Assembly: GCF_000208745.1 (NCBI RefSeq)
Contig: NC_030851.1
Coordinates: 8,923,165-8,987,164, forward strand
Reading direction: 5' to 3'
DNA length: 64,000 nt
DNA from: Theobroma cacao
Taxonomy: Eukaryota > Streptophyta > Magnoliopsida > Malvales > Malvaceae
The notes under the pieces are model-generated. The model was not told the DNA's origin. It did no database searches and saw only the letters and a list, made by a program, of their open reading frames with translations. The translations under genes were made by a program, and so were the position numbers. Below are positions 32,992-47,200 of this stretch, in pieces (within the stretch, counting starts at the first letter, position 1; every line of letters begins with the position of its first letter).

Positions 32992-35505
32992 TTTTTTTTA
33001 AATGATATGGAGCACTTGAAGATGGTTCCAAGAAAGAGAAACAAATGGCAAGTTCTTTGACGAGGAGACGATGGGAAGAAAGGTTGAGGGAAGATACAAA
33101 GAGTATATATGTAAAATGGGATTAGCTGGTCTAAGAAAGTAAAAAGCTTCTTTTGTCAATACAGTGCTCTACTTTAGTTTGCTTTGTGCGTCTTCTTTCT
33201 CCTTTTTTTTTTTTTCTTTTCTTCTTCTCTCTTATCTATTGGATTCCTTAGGTAGAGGAAGAAGAAAAAGTAGGGTATAAACCAGCTCATAGAGGAGCGT
33301 GCATTGGGCATCCGTCGTGGCCCATAACTGCTCTGTGAATGTTTTTTTGACTTTTAATCACGAATAAGCAGAAACGGAGAATGACCATCTCCAATTTGTT
33401 GCTCATCCTGTAAGTGAACGTATAGTACGAGTATTATATGGTAAATGTTAAGCATATGAACTATTATTTTGGTATTTTATTTTGTGAAAATTACTCAAAA
33501 ATTAATAAAGATAAAATTCAGAAAAAATAAGCAAATAGAAAAATATAAAAATTTACGTGATTCGACTCTATTATTGAGAATTTAAAATATAATAAATTGA
33601 TTTTTATAGCTTTTCAAAACAACTCGAGATCTTTTGTATATTTTTTCTCAATAACCTCCCAAAAACATTCATTTAGAATAAAAGATAAAGTTACAAGATA
33701 TTTTTTTTCTTGAGTTCTCAAAATACTATTTGTAATTCTAAAACTTAGAAATCCACTTTTATAGTATAAAAGTTCAAAGTAAAATATGATTAGGATTCGA
33801 TGTGGAATAAGAAATTTAAAATCATACAACTACTTAATATTGTATACAAACAAAAATCCTAATCAAATAAGATCTAAAATTCTGATCAACCAAAACTCAA
33901 CATTTTACAGTTTGAAATTTTATTGGAGTTTATTGAAATAATCACATCCTAATTTTATTATACTAATTGTGTAAGCCTCGGGGCCTTTGAAGTGTCTAAA
34001 GCTGATCAAAGTGGTCGTGGCAGTATGGCACGTTCAGGTGGGCAACCGTGAGAAGGTTAGAATAATTGAACGTGAGCCAGCCATGTCCTTCTGCTATCTG
34101 AATTAAAACATAATAATAAAAAGAGAAAAATTGAGTGGTTAAGTACTTGCCTTGATACCGAGAGGTCCAAAGTCCAACACCGCGTTTTACAGTAAACTCA
34201 CGTTCATGATCCATCTATTTAGTTCAATTCAAGGAAAAGTTGTGGACCCCTGAGGATCAGAGAGGTACCATATAAATCCTGAAAAGATTGTGAGTAGAGC
34301 TCAAAATCGGTGGAGCTGTATCCCATTTTTTCAAACCTTGTTCAGTAAGTATATGCCCATCTCATCTTGTAAAGAGTTCACACTATATCAGTAAGTACAA
34401 ATATTAAGTTGTGCACTGTAGTGGTTAATTAGATGCATTTGATTTTAAAATTCGCTATCGCCTTACTGGAATGTACTAGTACTAGGAGTGTATTTCATTT
34501 TGAGATGCCCAAATCTCAAATCTGAAACAAATTTGTTGGGCTTCAGTTTGTTTTAAATTAGAGTTGCCAGGCCATCTTGGGAGATTGTCACCATATTGGG
34601 CCATGGAGTAGAATGACACCATTTGGTCCAGGCAGGCTCCAGGGAAATGACCAAAACAGTAACGAGTCTAATGGCGAAAGGGAAGAGCACAAGAGCCCAG
34701 CAGCAACCAGCAAATGAAAATGGAGGTAAAAACTGAAAAAAAACCCAATGAATCAACCTCAGTCACACAAGGCTGTGCAAGCAATAACCAATCAAACTCA
34801 TTTTTTAATCCTTGCAAATTAAGCTTAACCGAAGTACTTTTAGACATATATAGAGTCAGTTGCTCAAAAACGTCTGACACGGAGCAAGCAAGCAAGCAGG
34901 ATGGGATAATGTGAGTGACTACTAGTAGTAGTCACCGAAATGCAAAGATAATATCAGACGAGCGTGAGCCTGATCAAGATTCAGTCCCGTACTCTCTTAA
35001 CACACGAACCTCAGTCACATGTTCATCAACTTTCCCGCGCACAAAGCAATTCAGTTGCAGCTCAAGTTGTCACTTTCACTCCTATCATATCAAACCAAAT
35101 CAGGATCTACAAAACCTTCAACTCATGCGGCTCATTGGTACTAAATTTTCCCTTTAAACCATTACTTTTTGATGCATAAAGTAAAAACGTCAGGATTCAG
35201 AAGCACGGGCAGGGCCATGTGAATCTCAAGTTGGTCATGGAATTAATAATTTTCACAAGTTTCCTCATTGGTTCAATATGAGAGAATCAAAGGAATGAAG
35301 AACAGAATAAAATCCCAATAACCATCACCAGAACAAGTGAAAATTGAAAGAGCAGGCATTCATTCCATTGCATTGATTTAATCCCTGTACTGTAAAACTA
35401 TTAAAACTTAAAAGTCCATGCACATATAATCCTAAAGATTTCAAATCTAACAACAAAACAAGAAAATTCGTAAACCCATACATATCCTGCCTCTATTTTT
35501 ATCAC
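32992..35505. other. Intergenic DNA between the DUF1218 and bHLH genes
   Basis: 33000-33260 is pyrimidine/purine-biased and is the likely promoter and leader of the DUF1218 gene. The rest is AT-rich with no supported gene; the open frames at 33996-34214 and 34553-34914 show no domain. Confidence 0.5.
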
Positions 35506-36396
35506 TTAATTACCAAAGAGAAACTGTTGAAGCACCGCTTTCCTCTCCTTAGCCTTCTTAAGGGAAACCAACTGCTCATAAGCAAATAGACAAAATCCCT
35601 GTGAATAAAGCATGGTTTGCGCCACCGGAGAGTTAACCAGCACCTGCAAAAGCTGCTGTCTATTCAGCCTTCCCAACCCACCATAATCGAATCCAACTGG
35701 AGCATTATGTTCAGTAGATGCAAAGCTCGAACTTATCGGCATTGATTGGAGAATGGAGACTTGAGCTTCTAAGAACCGGATATATTTATAAGCCTCTTGG
35801 AGCATGGTGCCAGTGTCCATCTTCTTGTCCCATGGCATTAGCTTTTGAAGACACCGTGTCTTGTCGCTTAGCTTTTGCCTTCGTTTCCGAGCTAGCTCAC
35901 TGTGTGGGATCACTGGAGAAGGCGAGTTGAAGCTTTGGACTATGGAGTCGAGGGTTTGAGGGTTGTTGTCAGAGAGGTTTAAGTCGAGTCGAGTACGTTT
36001 CAGCTTCCGAGTTGATGAGGAGGCGGAAGGCTCAGTGAAATGGGGTTGGCGGTGGGGTTGTTCGAGTGAGTGGAGGTCTGGTAAGGGTTTGTTAAAGAAG
36101 TCAAGGAACTGAGTTGAGTCAGGGAGGATGTCTGGGATTTTGGTGGGGAGTGAAGAGGAGTAAAGGGAGTCAAGATCAGGGACTGGGAGTTGAGGTTCGA
36201 GGGGAAGAGAAGGGAAGTCTTGGCTGAAGAAGTTGAAGGTGGAAGGATCAGAGGGTAGAGGGAGGAGGGGTTGGAGATTGGGGTCGTTGAAAATGGAGTT
36301 GAAGTTGGCTTCATAGGAGGAGTTGATGCTAAACTCGGCGGTGAAAGCAGGAGGATAACAAGGATGAGTGGAACCAAAACCTCTCTCCATTTTCAT
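35506..36396 (-). CDS. Atypical bHLH transcription factor (bHLH117-like), single exon
   Basis: Nuclear transcription factor of 296 residues from Met at 36396 (a second Met lies two codons on at 36390). The frame is open 56 codons further upstream, but that part is Cys/His/Phe-rich and looks untranslated. The N-terminal half is rich in Ser, Pro and Leu (PLLPLPSDPSTF, PSLPLEPQLPVPDL). The bHLH lies at about residues 163-220: HSELARKRRQKLSDKTRCLQ basic/helix 1, MPWDKKMDTGTMLQE loop, AYKYIRFLEAQVSILQ helix 2. Compared with the usual ERxRR basic region, Ala occupies the position of the E-box-reading Glu, so classical CANNTG binding is doubtful. The sequence recalls Arabidopsis bHLH117/bHLH52/53-type proteins. 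Intronless, no sign of disruption. Confidence 0.88.
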   Translation of the reverse strand: MKMERGFGSTHPCYPPAFTAEFSINSSYEANFNSIFNDPNLQPLLPLPSDPSTFNFFSQDFPSLPLEPQLPVPDLDSLYSSSLPTKIPDILPDSTQFLDFFNKPLPDLHSLEQPHRQPHFTEPSASSSTRKLKRTRLDLNLSDNNPQTLDSIVQSFNSPSPVIPHSELARKRRQKLSDKTRCLQKLMPWDKKMDTGTMLQEAYKYIRFLEAQVSILQSMPISSSFASTEHNAPVGFDYGGLGRLNRQQLLQVLVNSPVAQTMLYSQGFCLFAYEQLVSLKKAKERKAVLQQFLFGN

Positions 36397-38205
36397 GCTG
36401 TTTATGTCAAAAACAGAGAAGTGGTAGCAATGGAAATTAAGAGAGGAGAGAGGGAAAGTGCAGAATGCAACATAGCAGCGATGCTCAGTATAACAAAAAT
36501 GAAAACGGGAATACAAAAGTATCTTGAGGCTCACGCACATAGGGGCGTTATGAGACGGGGACACGTGGGGGTTTGTTATTGGATGGGGAGGGTACGAATG
36601 CTGGGAATGAGTGCAGGCGGCGACACGAGAATCAAGGATGATTGGGCTGGGCTGGTCTGGGCAGGGGTATAACTGACACGCGGGCGTCAGGTCTGACGTT
36701 ACCGCTGCTTTGTCGATTGTTTGTCTCTCGGGTTCGGGAAATAATAGGTGATCGGAGACGGCTTTGACAGGGAGATTGATTGCTTATTCTTTGGCATTGC
36801 TGTAGTTGTACTGGAAAAAACAAGAGAGAGGTATAAGCTTAGCGTCTGCATTGCAGAGTAGAGCCGTTGCACTTGCTGGGAATTGGGATGGGACGGACGG
36901 GTTCAAAATATGAAACCAGAAGGACAAAAGAGGATATTGGCACTTAGGCTGGGCTCACCGTTAAGATTGAACTTGAGCTTTTGATACAGTTGGGATTAGC
37001 TGGCTTAAGATCATCCCTATTCCCTGCTTCAATTTACCTTCATCTTTGATTGATTCTGTCCATGTAGAATTGAACTAATAATAACTCGGCGCTTATTGTT
37101 GAAAATCTGCATGATTTTAAGCATTGTTTCCTGTTTAACCCAAAGGCACTGGTAGACTTGGCATTAATTCGTATTTTTATATCTTAATAGTTTTGTGTTA
37201 ATATATGATTATTTGAGTCAACACAAATATAATATAAATAATTATTTGTGTTAACATGTATACTGATATGTTTAATAACCGTGCAATACGATAAGACTAA
37301 CACATTTATTACACGTGTCGAGATTTTTTATACAATATAATACGATACAATTAATAAACACAATTGAACGATTAATATAAAATTTTTCCTAATTAACTTA
37401 AAATATTTGTAATTAAATATAATTTTATTATTTAAATTTAAAATCAATAATTATAACAAAATAATAATATCCAATTTAACATAATACGACTAACAAATAT
37501 AATAATAAAATAATAATTAGACTAAAATAATATTTAACTATTAATTTTAACAAATTGATGAATGTGTAATTTACATGCATTTAAAATACAATAATATGAT
37601 CAATTAAACATATTAACCTTATCTGACATGATTAAAACACAAAACACGATAAAACTAAAACCTAAACTTACTTAACTTCGTTATGTTCAAGATTGCTCTG
37701 GCAGACTCATTGGCCACTGTACATTGCGTAATTGGTACTCTAATTAATAAGAAAAATGAACCACTCAAATTTATGATTACCCAGCCTCCTCGTCATCACA
37801 GTTACCAATCTTGGGACATAAATCTCATGCCGAACCTCTCATCATCAATTACAATCCTACAAACATTGTCACGAATCATTTCTCTCGGGATAAGATGAGA
37901 GGCAAAGGCGAGGAATGGTGAAAAACAGCCTCGAGATTTTCTTTCCTTTTCGTCATTTCCTTGAATTTAAGAAGAAGAAAAAAAAAACAATGCCCTACTA
38001 CAAGAAAATGAATTAAAAAAACAAAGATGAAAACTGTACATAAGAATGAGGAGAAAGCGGCACAAGAAATATGATGTTTTGGAATGATTACCAACTACCA
38101 CACTAAGGGGTAGCTGCGAACTAAAATTGAGCAATCATTCCAAAACATTTACAAAGTAATGGCTAATAATCCTACTGCCACCTTCCCAAAACCCCTACAA
38201 AAGCT
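36397..38205. other. Intergenic DNA between the bHLH and ATXR3 genes
   Basis: 36397-36900 is relatively GC-rich and is the likely promoter/leader of the bHLH gene. 37100-37680 is AT-rich, with ACACG/AATACGA phrases seen in old plant transposons. 37680-38205 is probably the 3' untranslated region of ATXR3. No supported gene. Confidence 0.5.
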
Positions 38206-41200
38206 TCATCGATCCCACATGGCCTGGAATATTGCTGGTCTGTGCTTCAACCAATACATCATATCTCTGTCCAGTGGAGAATTATTTAAAACAGCATCTA
38301 GCATCGGACTGCCCAAAACTTTCAGACAAGCTTTGAATGACCATATTCGGTCCTTTGGCCAAGGTCTCTGAGGTTGCTTCTCCTGCAAAAAGGACCATAT
38401 CACAACGGGTAAGTAGCCACAGTATCCGACAATAAAAAGATATCATGCTGAGCTAATTGAATTGGCATATACCACTAACCAGTGCAATTACTATACAGGG
38501 CAATATTCCTTCCAGTCAATCCTATTGATCTACTAACACGTTAATTGTGTGAATGCTACTTTACTATCTGTGATACAAAGGATAATTTACTACATTCCAC
38601 TCTGGCAAAACAAAGACAACCTGATCCACGACACAATCAAGGTCTGTCATATCAAAATAGTATTAAATAGATTAGCTCCATCCCCCACAAGTACATGTCA
38701 CCATAAACCAACAAATTCTATGATGTACAGATGCATCAAAATCATCAAGTAATCTAGGGAATGGTCAATGTTTGTGAGTTAACAACAAAAATAAGTCTGG
38801 AAAGCAAATCCAGGAAGATCATACAGGGTCAATTAAAGATGTCATATCAAGACCAAGAAGACACCCCCAACTTGTTGGTAACTGTGACATACAAGTTGTT
38901 GTCGATTTCAGATAAAAAAATTCTATGAAAGGCATACTTGTATTTTTCTTGAACTGCTCTAAATTAAAAGAAGAAACTTATTATTATTAGTATTTTTTTA
39001 CCCACCAAGAAGAAACCAACAAAACCAAATAAAAACTTCTGATAGAACTAGTCATGAGCCTGCTCTGGGTTGTTGTTTATTAAAAGACAACCAAAATGGA
39101 TGCCAGAGGTTTCCAATGAGATAACATGTGGATAAAATACACCACACTTGAAATTTAAATAACTCAAAACGTCAGTGGTAGCATTACAAAATGGATAAAA
39201 GAAGCTTACCATCAATGACAGCATAAATTTCAGAGTCTTTGCGCCATAAACACGATGCCTTGATGGCTTCTGAACCTTGGCATAGAAGGAACCGATGTCA
39301 GGTAATGACAAGCAACCCCTACTTGCTCTAACCAGGCTGCAATCTGGCTCAACACTGGTCTGGTTATACCAAAAAATCAGCTGCCCTAAACAATAATTTT
39401 CACCATATGTCTTGCAATACTCCTGAAGACCTGTCAACTTATCAGCATACTTGGGGCCCAGGTCAAGAGGACTGATGTAGACTGGGGGAGAAGTTACCGC
39501 TTTGTATTCCTATGCATACAAATGGTTGATTTAGCTCAAATGATAATACAATAGCATTGACAAACATTGTCTCCTTTACCCTACCCTCCACCCCCCACAA
39601 AATAAAATAAAAAAAGAAAAAAAAACATTGTTTATCAGAAAAATAATAATAAAAAGACTCACCCGGACTCTTAAGAAGCACTTTGTGTAAGCATAAACAT
39701 GGATCAGGTCAGCTGCAGCATCTTGCCGACACTTGTATGTACATGGAAAATTCCGAACCTCATCCCTCAACCTTCAAAATGAAGAGAGAAATGATTAAAG
39801 ATCACATCTATAATAGAATGAGACAGCATGGTAACAAATGTTCTGTTACATTCCACTCACCATAACATGGATTTCTGAAGTTCTTTCAGGATATCGTCAG
39901 AACATAATGGGTCATGGTCCTGAATTTTGGACCTCAAATCATTGAGCATGTCTTCTTCCACATGAGGAGCCATGCACTGAAGAAGCTCCTCAACAAGTGA
40001 TCCCTCTCCTTTCCAAAGAAAGGAAACAGCTTCTTCAGGACTGAGCCTCTCTAGTGGAGGTGGAGCCTTTTTGGGGTCACCAAACACACATCTCATAACA
40101 TACCTCACCTGAAAACAACATTCAAAGATGATAAATGTAGGAATACTAGAATACTGTAGAATCAGCACGTACAAAAGTTTCTCTCATAATGCAGAAGTTA
40201 TAGCTTCTAGAAATTTTCATATCATGAACTACAATGTCAGGGATTCATGCAATAAAGATGACCGCCATCCAACCATTAGACGAAACGAAAAAGAGAGTAA
40301 TCTAGTCATTCCAAAAGCTTCTAACTTCAAATTTGCAAGCTTAGCTCTTCAAAAACCTAAACAGTTTTGCTCCTGGTTTGCAGGATCACCATAGAAAAGA
40401 TCCCACCATGGGACACATCATATCACACATGACTATATTTTGTTCTGTGGGAGAATATTTGATCTTCAAAACTTGCTATTCAGAGACAAAGAGGGTAATC
40501 ACCTTGTCAAGAGTCACAGCCAAATTCTGAAGCCTCTGGTTATAGACACCCTCAGCCTAGCTCATTCAAAAGAAAAGTATACCATGAGAATTTACATGTA
40601 ACTGCAAGTATAAATAGCTTCAAACAAACATAAGCAGACATGACCATAGGCACAGAGACAGATGCCAATGCCATGCACAGACACAAAATGAGAACAGCAC
40701 TTACCTGAATCTCAGCATCGTTCCTCTCTGCATCAAGACATATATCTAAAAAGTATTTCCGTTTCTCTTCCAAATTGTGCCTTAAAATTTCCTCAGGGAG
40801 CTTTGTTCTCTCAAAATTTATGAACCTCACCTACAACGGAAAAGAAGTTTAGGAGAATAGAAGCTCACCTAACCACCCCCCCCNNNNNNNNNCCCCTCCC
40901 CCTCCCCCCCCCCCCTTCCTCTGTCTTCTCTTAGTTTAGAAATGAAGAAATGAAATGGCATGAGGGCAGAGCAAAGACATACCAAGCGAGCTGAGTATGC
41001 AACCAACCAATCAGGCAATCCACCAAGCAAACAACTTCCTAGACCAGCCCTTCCTAACTCAAGGTAATCTTCTTCAGATACAGAATTTAGTTCACAAGCT
41101 TCTAACATGAGATGTTGTCGATCAAGTATTCCATGCCACTCCTTCAATACCTGATGAACAATGCGCATCTAATGACAACTTTTCGAAACTCGAGAAAAAA

Positions 41201-44200
41201 AATCAACAGATTGAACAGGCAGTAAAGAAAGTGTCAATTTTGTTTTTTTTTTTAATTCAAAAACCCTACTTAAAAGTACATACCTTTTGAAATGCACCTT
41301 CACCAGTCAGATTCAAGTAGCTGCCACGGCAAACTTGACTACCACAGAGACAGACAGACGCTTCATATTCTTCTTTGCTCTAATAAGATAGGCATCAATC
41401 ATCAGCTATAAGAATATGGGAAATTTCTTCTACAACAAGGCCAATAAGACAAAAGATTCAAACCTCTGTAACAGAATTATAATCAAATGTAATCTCCTCG
41501 TCAAATCGTATTGCACGTAGAGCATAGATTCCAATTTGGTACTGACCATCTACAGCAGTAACTCTGCATTCCAGAAATGGTAATTAAAACAAAATCTTGG
41601 TACCATGAAGGGAACTCAATTTGTAGCTAGGCCACAAGTAAGAACAGGTGTCTTGCCAATCAACAACTTTCAAGTACCATTAAGAATTATCGAAAGCACT
41701 AAACTATTAGATAATCCGATAATAGAGAGACTGATTTAAACTACAATTTGTCCCAGAAGGAAAAGGATAAGTTATCTGGAAACACAGAGTAAAGGTCATA
41801 CTAGTAAACGGTCTATCCACAAAATAAACATAATCCAATTATGTTTAACATCCATCCTACTTTTAAGCTTTTAGACAACCAAACTCCTTGCACAAGTTGA
41901 TTTAAGTATATCAGAAGTACAAAACCTCCAACCAAGTACAAATACCTGTTTTTACTGGGAAAAGGTTAAACTTCTCCAACAATTATATCAGTATGTGACA
42001 AACATCCAGTAAATAATTATGAATATAAATCATCAAAAATGGCAATGGTGAAATATAATTCCATATTTTAAAATCCAAAATTTTCTGCTCTATACAAGTA
42101 TCCAATTCCAACTAGGGCAAAATGGGGAAAGTGCTTTAAAAAAAACTAAAGAAGTGCTTTACAATCCTACAAAGACCAAAAAGAACAACAGATTATACTT
42201 ACTTGGCTTCACAATTAGGATGACATGAATGACAAATTCGACTCGCATAATTTGCCTTGTGCATGGCATCAACAACAACCAAATCATACCCTTCAGCATC
42301 ACCCTGATAAATAAGAGATGATAAGGCAAGCATTTTCAGCACAACAAGTAAAATTAGCCACAACAAACACATTGCACAAGACATGTCGAAGTAGACACCT
42401 TTGGCCTCTCAAGGTAGATGTTGTAAAACTCAGGAGCTGGATCCTTATTGTTTTTCTGCAACAATCGAATCCCATCTTGCTTCTCAAACCATTTCCAAAC
42501 AGGATAAACCTATGAAAATTGAAACCTGTCAGTGCAAAGGGCTTCAAAGAGACTTGATTCAAAAGCCAGAAGCCAGAGAATAAGTGCATAGTAACAAAAA
42601 ACTGTAAATTTTTTATCTAGAAAGAAGTCAAAAACCTTATAAATTAATTTACATTCATACCTCTCCCAAAAACTCTACAACAAAATCTTCTTCTCCAAAA
42701 CCACCTTCCTTGTTGCAAACAACACCGAGACCCTAATAAAGCACATTCCAGTGAGAAAAAATGTGAAACATCAGCATCATAAAACTAAGGAACAAGAGAA
42801 AACAATAAAACATTATGAAATATAAAGAGAAAAAAAGAACAACAGAAAATAATACATGAGATATGAAGCACATGTATACCTTCCTGTAAGCAACATAGTT
42901 GTCATCAGGACGAGCATCTATGGCTTTCAGGATACCTTGACACATTCTCATAGTCCGTATATCACAATCTGCCTCAGCAACTCTTTTAATATCATCTAAA
43001 ACAGGCTGCAATGGGTACATCATTGGAGTGTTCCCAGTGCCTGTGAAGTGTCTAACTTGCTTATTCAGAGTTCGAAGGAGAACATCTTCGATAAAATATT
43101 GCTTATCCACTAGAGGCCATTCCAACTCCTCTGGCATCGAATCAAGTAAAAGGTTATGAGTAAAAGGATCAATTCCATAAACTTCTTGCTCTAAAACTTC
43201 ATCTCCAAGTTGTTTTCTGGGTTTATAATCTTTAACTTCAGGAAGTTCCATATCCAACTCCTCAGTGCCAGTTTTCTGAGCATTGAGCTTCTCAGCATAG
43301 TCCTCTGGCAAGGATACCTGCATCTTACGTCGCACATCCTCCTCATCTGCTACTATAACATACTGGTCAATTACTTCATATTTCCTAGTGACAGGAGGAA
43401 CCAAACTGACTTTTGTCATGCGAGCACCCCATTCACGATCATCAGCCATAGAATCAAGACTATCATCTGCTATAAAGTATCCATCTCCCCTTGACTCCCC
43501 AGACCGACCTTCAGGCCTGAAATCCACATCACTCTCTGTGTCTGAAGCTGTACTATCAATCTCGCTCTCGCTTTTTCCATCCTCAGAAGAGCGGTCAAGT
43601 TCATCAGATGTTTCACTTTCTGAGTCTAAAGATTTGCGATTAAGTTTTGATAAGCGCTTTCTAATTTCTCTATCAGATGCATATTCCCCATAATCAAAAC
43701 CACCATTTGCAAAAGAAGTGCCATTGCTCTTGTTCATGTACTTCCTTTCAGTGACTGCCTTACCGAGTTTCTTCTTGTACTTTGAGAACCCAGCAGGTGA
43801 GTCATCTTTCCAAGACTTCAGCAACTCATCCCTTTCATAAGAAGAAGTAATCTTGGCACCCTCTTCTAACCGTGTGGCAAGCTGGATAAATAGAGTAATT
43901 ATGCGATTCATGTCGCGAGCACCACCACGATTCTTTGCTCTAAAACAAAAAGTAGGCATATCAACAAGAGGAAGAGAACATTTATAATCAAATAACTCAT
44001 GCTGAATGTATGGCCAGAAAAATAAAGCAGAGGAAAGAGAAGCCAGTGCAAAATTAACAGTTTATGTTCAATAAATTATATATTAAAAAAAGAAAGTGGA
44101 GCAGTGCGAACAGCTTTAGGCATTTAAAGAGGAAATTTACATTTTAACTTCGACAGAAAAGAAACAATATACATTATTATAAATATTCTTCAATGCAAGG

Positions 44201-47200
44201 TATCCAATGAAGTCGAATGAAGAGGCAACCAGAAACCCTTACTTTATTGCATCCCTGCACATCCGGCTGATGTCCTCTGTAACAGAACCCACTCCATGGC
44301 CAATGTAATAACCATTTTTCATTCTTTCCTCAATTTCTGCAACCTAATACCAAATGACAGCAAAGAATAAAAACTTTTACACAATGTATAAAAAAATATA
44401 CAGCCATACACAAAACAAAAGACCCACAGTACCTTGGGCACAAAAAATTCGAAGGTATTCTCCTTCATGATGTCCCTTAGACTTGAAGCAAGGAACTCCT
44501 CCATCCGCTTATATCCATTTTCAGATTTCTTGATTGCCCATCGTCTAATACGAGCTTCCCTTGATAAAATGGATGAGGACTTTCTGGCATCAAATAACTT
44601 TGAACGCCTATATAAACTTCGACGAAATAATTGGTTTGCGGAGTCCCTTTTATCTACACTTTCAAAATAATTCTTCAATTCACCAAAATCATCCATATCA
44701 CTTCCCAGGCCCATTTTAAGGCCAGACGAAGTTTTCTCAGTAATCTGCTTCAGACTCCTTGTTTTGGACTCATCCGAAATTGTCATACCATGCAAACATC
44801 GGCTCTTGAACCACCTCAAATTTGGAAATTTGACCGTCAACTCCCCAAACTGACTGCAACCTCTAATATCTATAGAAGATAAACTAGGAAACAGACGAAG
44901 AACATCTTCAAGCGTGCTGGGAGTTATGTTTGTGCAACCCATTAGAATCATCGAATTTATCTTTTCTTTGTTATAACCATTCTGCAAGTAAAGAATTATA
45001 TTAAACCTGAGGGGTAAAGGGAAAAATAAAATCATATTTACATATTTTAAACAACCATGAACATACCATGATATTCCACACTACAGAGTCAGTGCAGTTA
45101 GGACCAACAGATGACATGTCAACATGCCTTGTTATCCCCTTGTAAAACCTGACAGCAGCTCTCCAGTGTTTACAAGTCAATGAAGCAAAAGCAAGGGATT
45201 TCATGTCAGATCTCAAGAAATGGAAGACTCGTGCCAGCACATGACCATCTAACAAACCCCAGTTCCCCATCTCAGTAACAGAACATGTACTGTCTTGTTC
45301 AAGGAAGGTCGAATCACCACATAAATCTTCAAATGTAGGCTCATCCTTTCGAGTTGATTGCAACTCATCTTCAATTTCATACTCTTCTTCACTTCCATTA
45401 ACCATCATCCGTGCTCGTTTGCCACCATCTGCAATTTACAGACCAACATTCATCCACATATATACAACGAAAGAAAGAAAGAAAGAACAAATAAATAAAT
45501 AACTGCCTCATAAATTTACCAAACTAAAGAAAAATAGTGAAAATTTGCGCATTGCACACTCATCTTCACCAAGTCCAAAAGGACCTCAGGACCTTTACCA
45601 AGTTAAATAGGTGTCTGCATAAATATATACATGCACACACACACAAACACACATTGGCAAAGGGATGTATGTGATGCCAAAAAGTTCATAGAGTGCAAAA
45701 GTGCGACGAGGAAAACGGAAATCAAGTAGAAGCACAAATCTAGTTTAGGTATAATATTTTGTTGTTACAAGAAAACCCACTAAAAAAGCATCATGAAGAT
45801 AATTATCACATAAACTACTAAGTGATTATATATATATATGATGAGATTTTACAAAATGCATTAAAGAGGCTACCCAAGAAACTTGGGAAAATCACTCTTG
45901 AAGAAACTCGGGAAAGGCTCTCCCATCTCATTTAAAATTAAAAGCTCTCTTTTCCAATCAAATCAAACTCATATATAACAATTAAACATGATTGAAAATA
46001 CCTGTTTTTCTGTAAATGTGCTTGTCCATCTCTTTCTTTGGCTGTTTTGCACTGATCCATGGGTCTAAAACCTCATTTATGGCTGCAGCAAATTCCCGGC
46101 TCTTATATGATTTCATTACCAATTCATGAAGCTTCCCACAGGTATAACCAATGAATTGGGGGTGTAGGTTGTGAAATGAACGGGAATTTGTATTATTGTC
46201 ACTAAGGGCAGCACCTTGCGAGTCTGAAATTAGAGATCCTGAAGAATCAGCAGATGATACAAAATTCTCGAGCTGATTCCTGGCATTGGCTTCAAAAGTC
46301 CCAGCAGCAGAGGTGACAGGAATCCAAACTTGATCGTATTTTCGGAAAACACTGCTATGTTTCTGGATAGCACCTTGATCCACCAAGACCTGAAGTTCTG
46401 AAAGTGATGAAGGTCCCCTTTCATGCCCAGCACCATCAAGGTAGTACCACTCACCCAAGTGCAACTGCAGCTCATCAACTGTGCAAACATGATCTTTAGG
46501 AGTATTAACAGGTGCAATGCACTTCCATGATCCTTTCAAGCCTTGATCAGTAACAGCCTTTGATAGTGAATCACTTTCTGCTGATGATTTCTTGATATCA
46601 CTAGTTGTAGAGTGTGACCGTGCAGATCTTGAAGAGTACCTCTCCTTCCCTCGAACTTTTGTGCGGGGTGCAGATACAAATGAGCCCTGGTCCTGGACCA
46701 CACATGCATTTATCCTGACTACTGGAAGCATGGTTCCCTTCGCTCCTCTCACAACTGAAGGCTTAATTTGATTAGATCTACTAATATCAGTGCAATCACT
46801 TCTCTCTTCTGTACTGGAGAAAGCCCAAGGAGGGAGATCAAGCCTTCTGCTATGAGAAGGATAGTACAGATCATCCTTCATATGCCAGCGAGGATCCTCA
46901 TACCCAGACTTTGGCATATGGCATAAAGGATAACCATCATTAAGAACAAGCTTTTTCCTAGAAGATCTATCCTGAGTAGCTTCCTCATTTCTCTTCCAGT
47001 CCCCACCCTTGCATGACCATCGACCAGAAAACCAGTCACTAGAGTCAGCACAGGAGGAACCATCAGAGACTGCACCAATCCTGATTTCTGCAGCCTCCTT
47101 TGCCTTCGTGTCAGAGTAGCTAGATAATTCTTCAGTTTTTTTATCATGGTGATCCCCAGTGCAACTATAATGCCAAGTGAAACCTGTAATACCAAAGATA

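Noticed and set aside
36397..36564. 56-residue N-terminal extension of the bHLH protein
   Set aside because: The composition (many Cys, His, Phe) is unlike the Ser/Pro-rich protein, and a good Met follows. It is more likely leader.
41151..41168. Extra residues MRIVHQ at the start of the ATXR3 exon 40983-41150
   Set aside because: A CAG acceptor at 41151-41152 gives FQK-VLKEWHG, as I recall for the family; the upstream part reads as intron.
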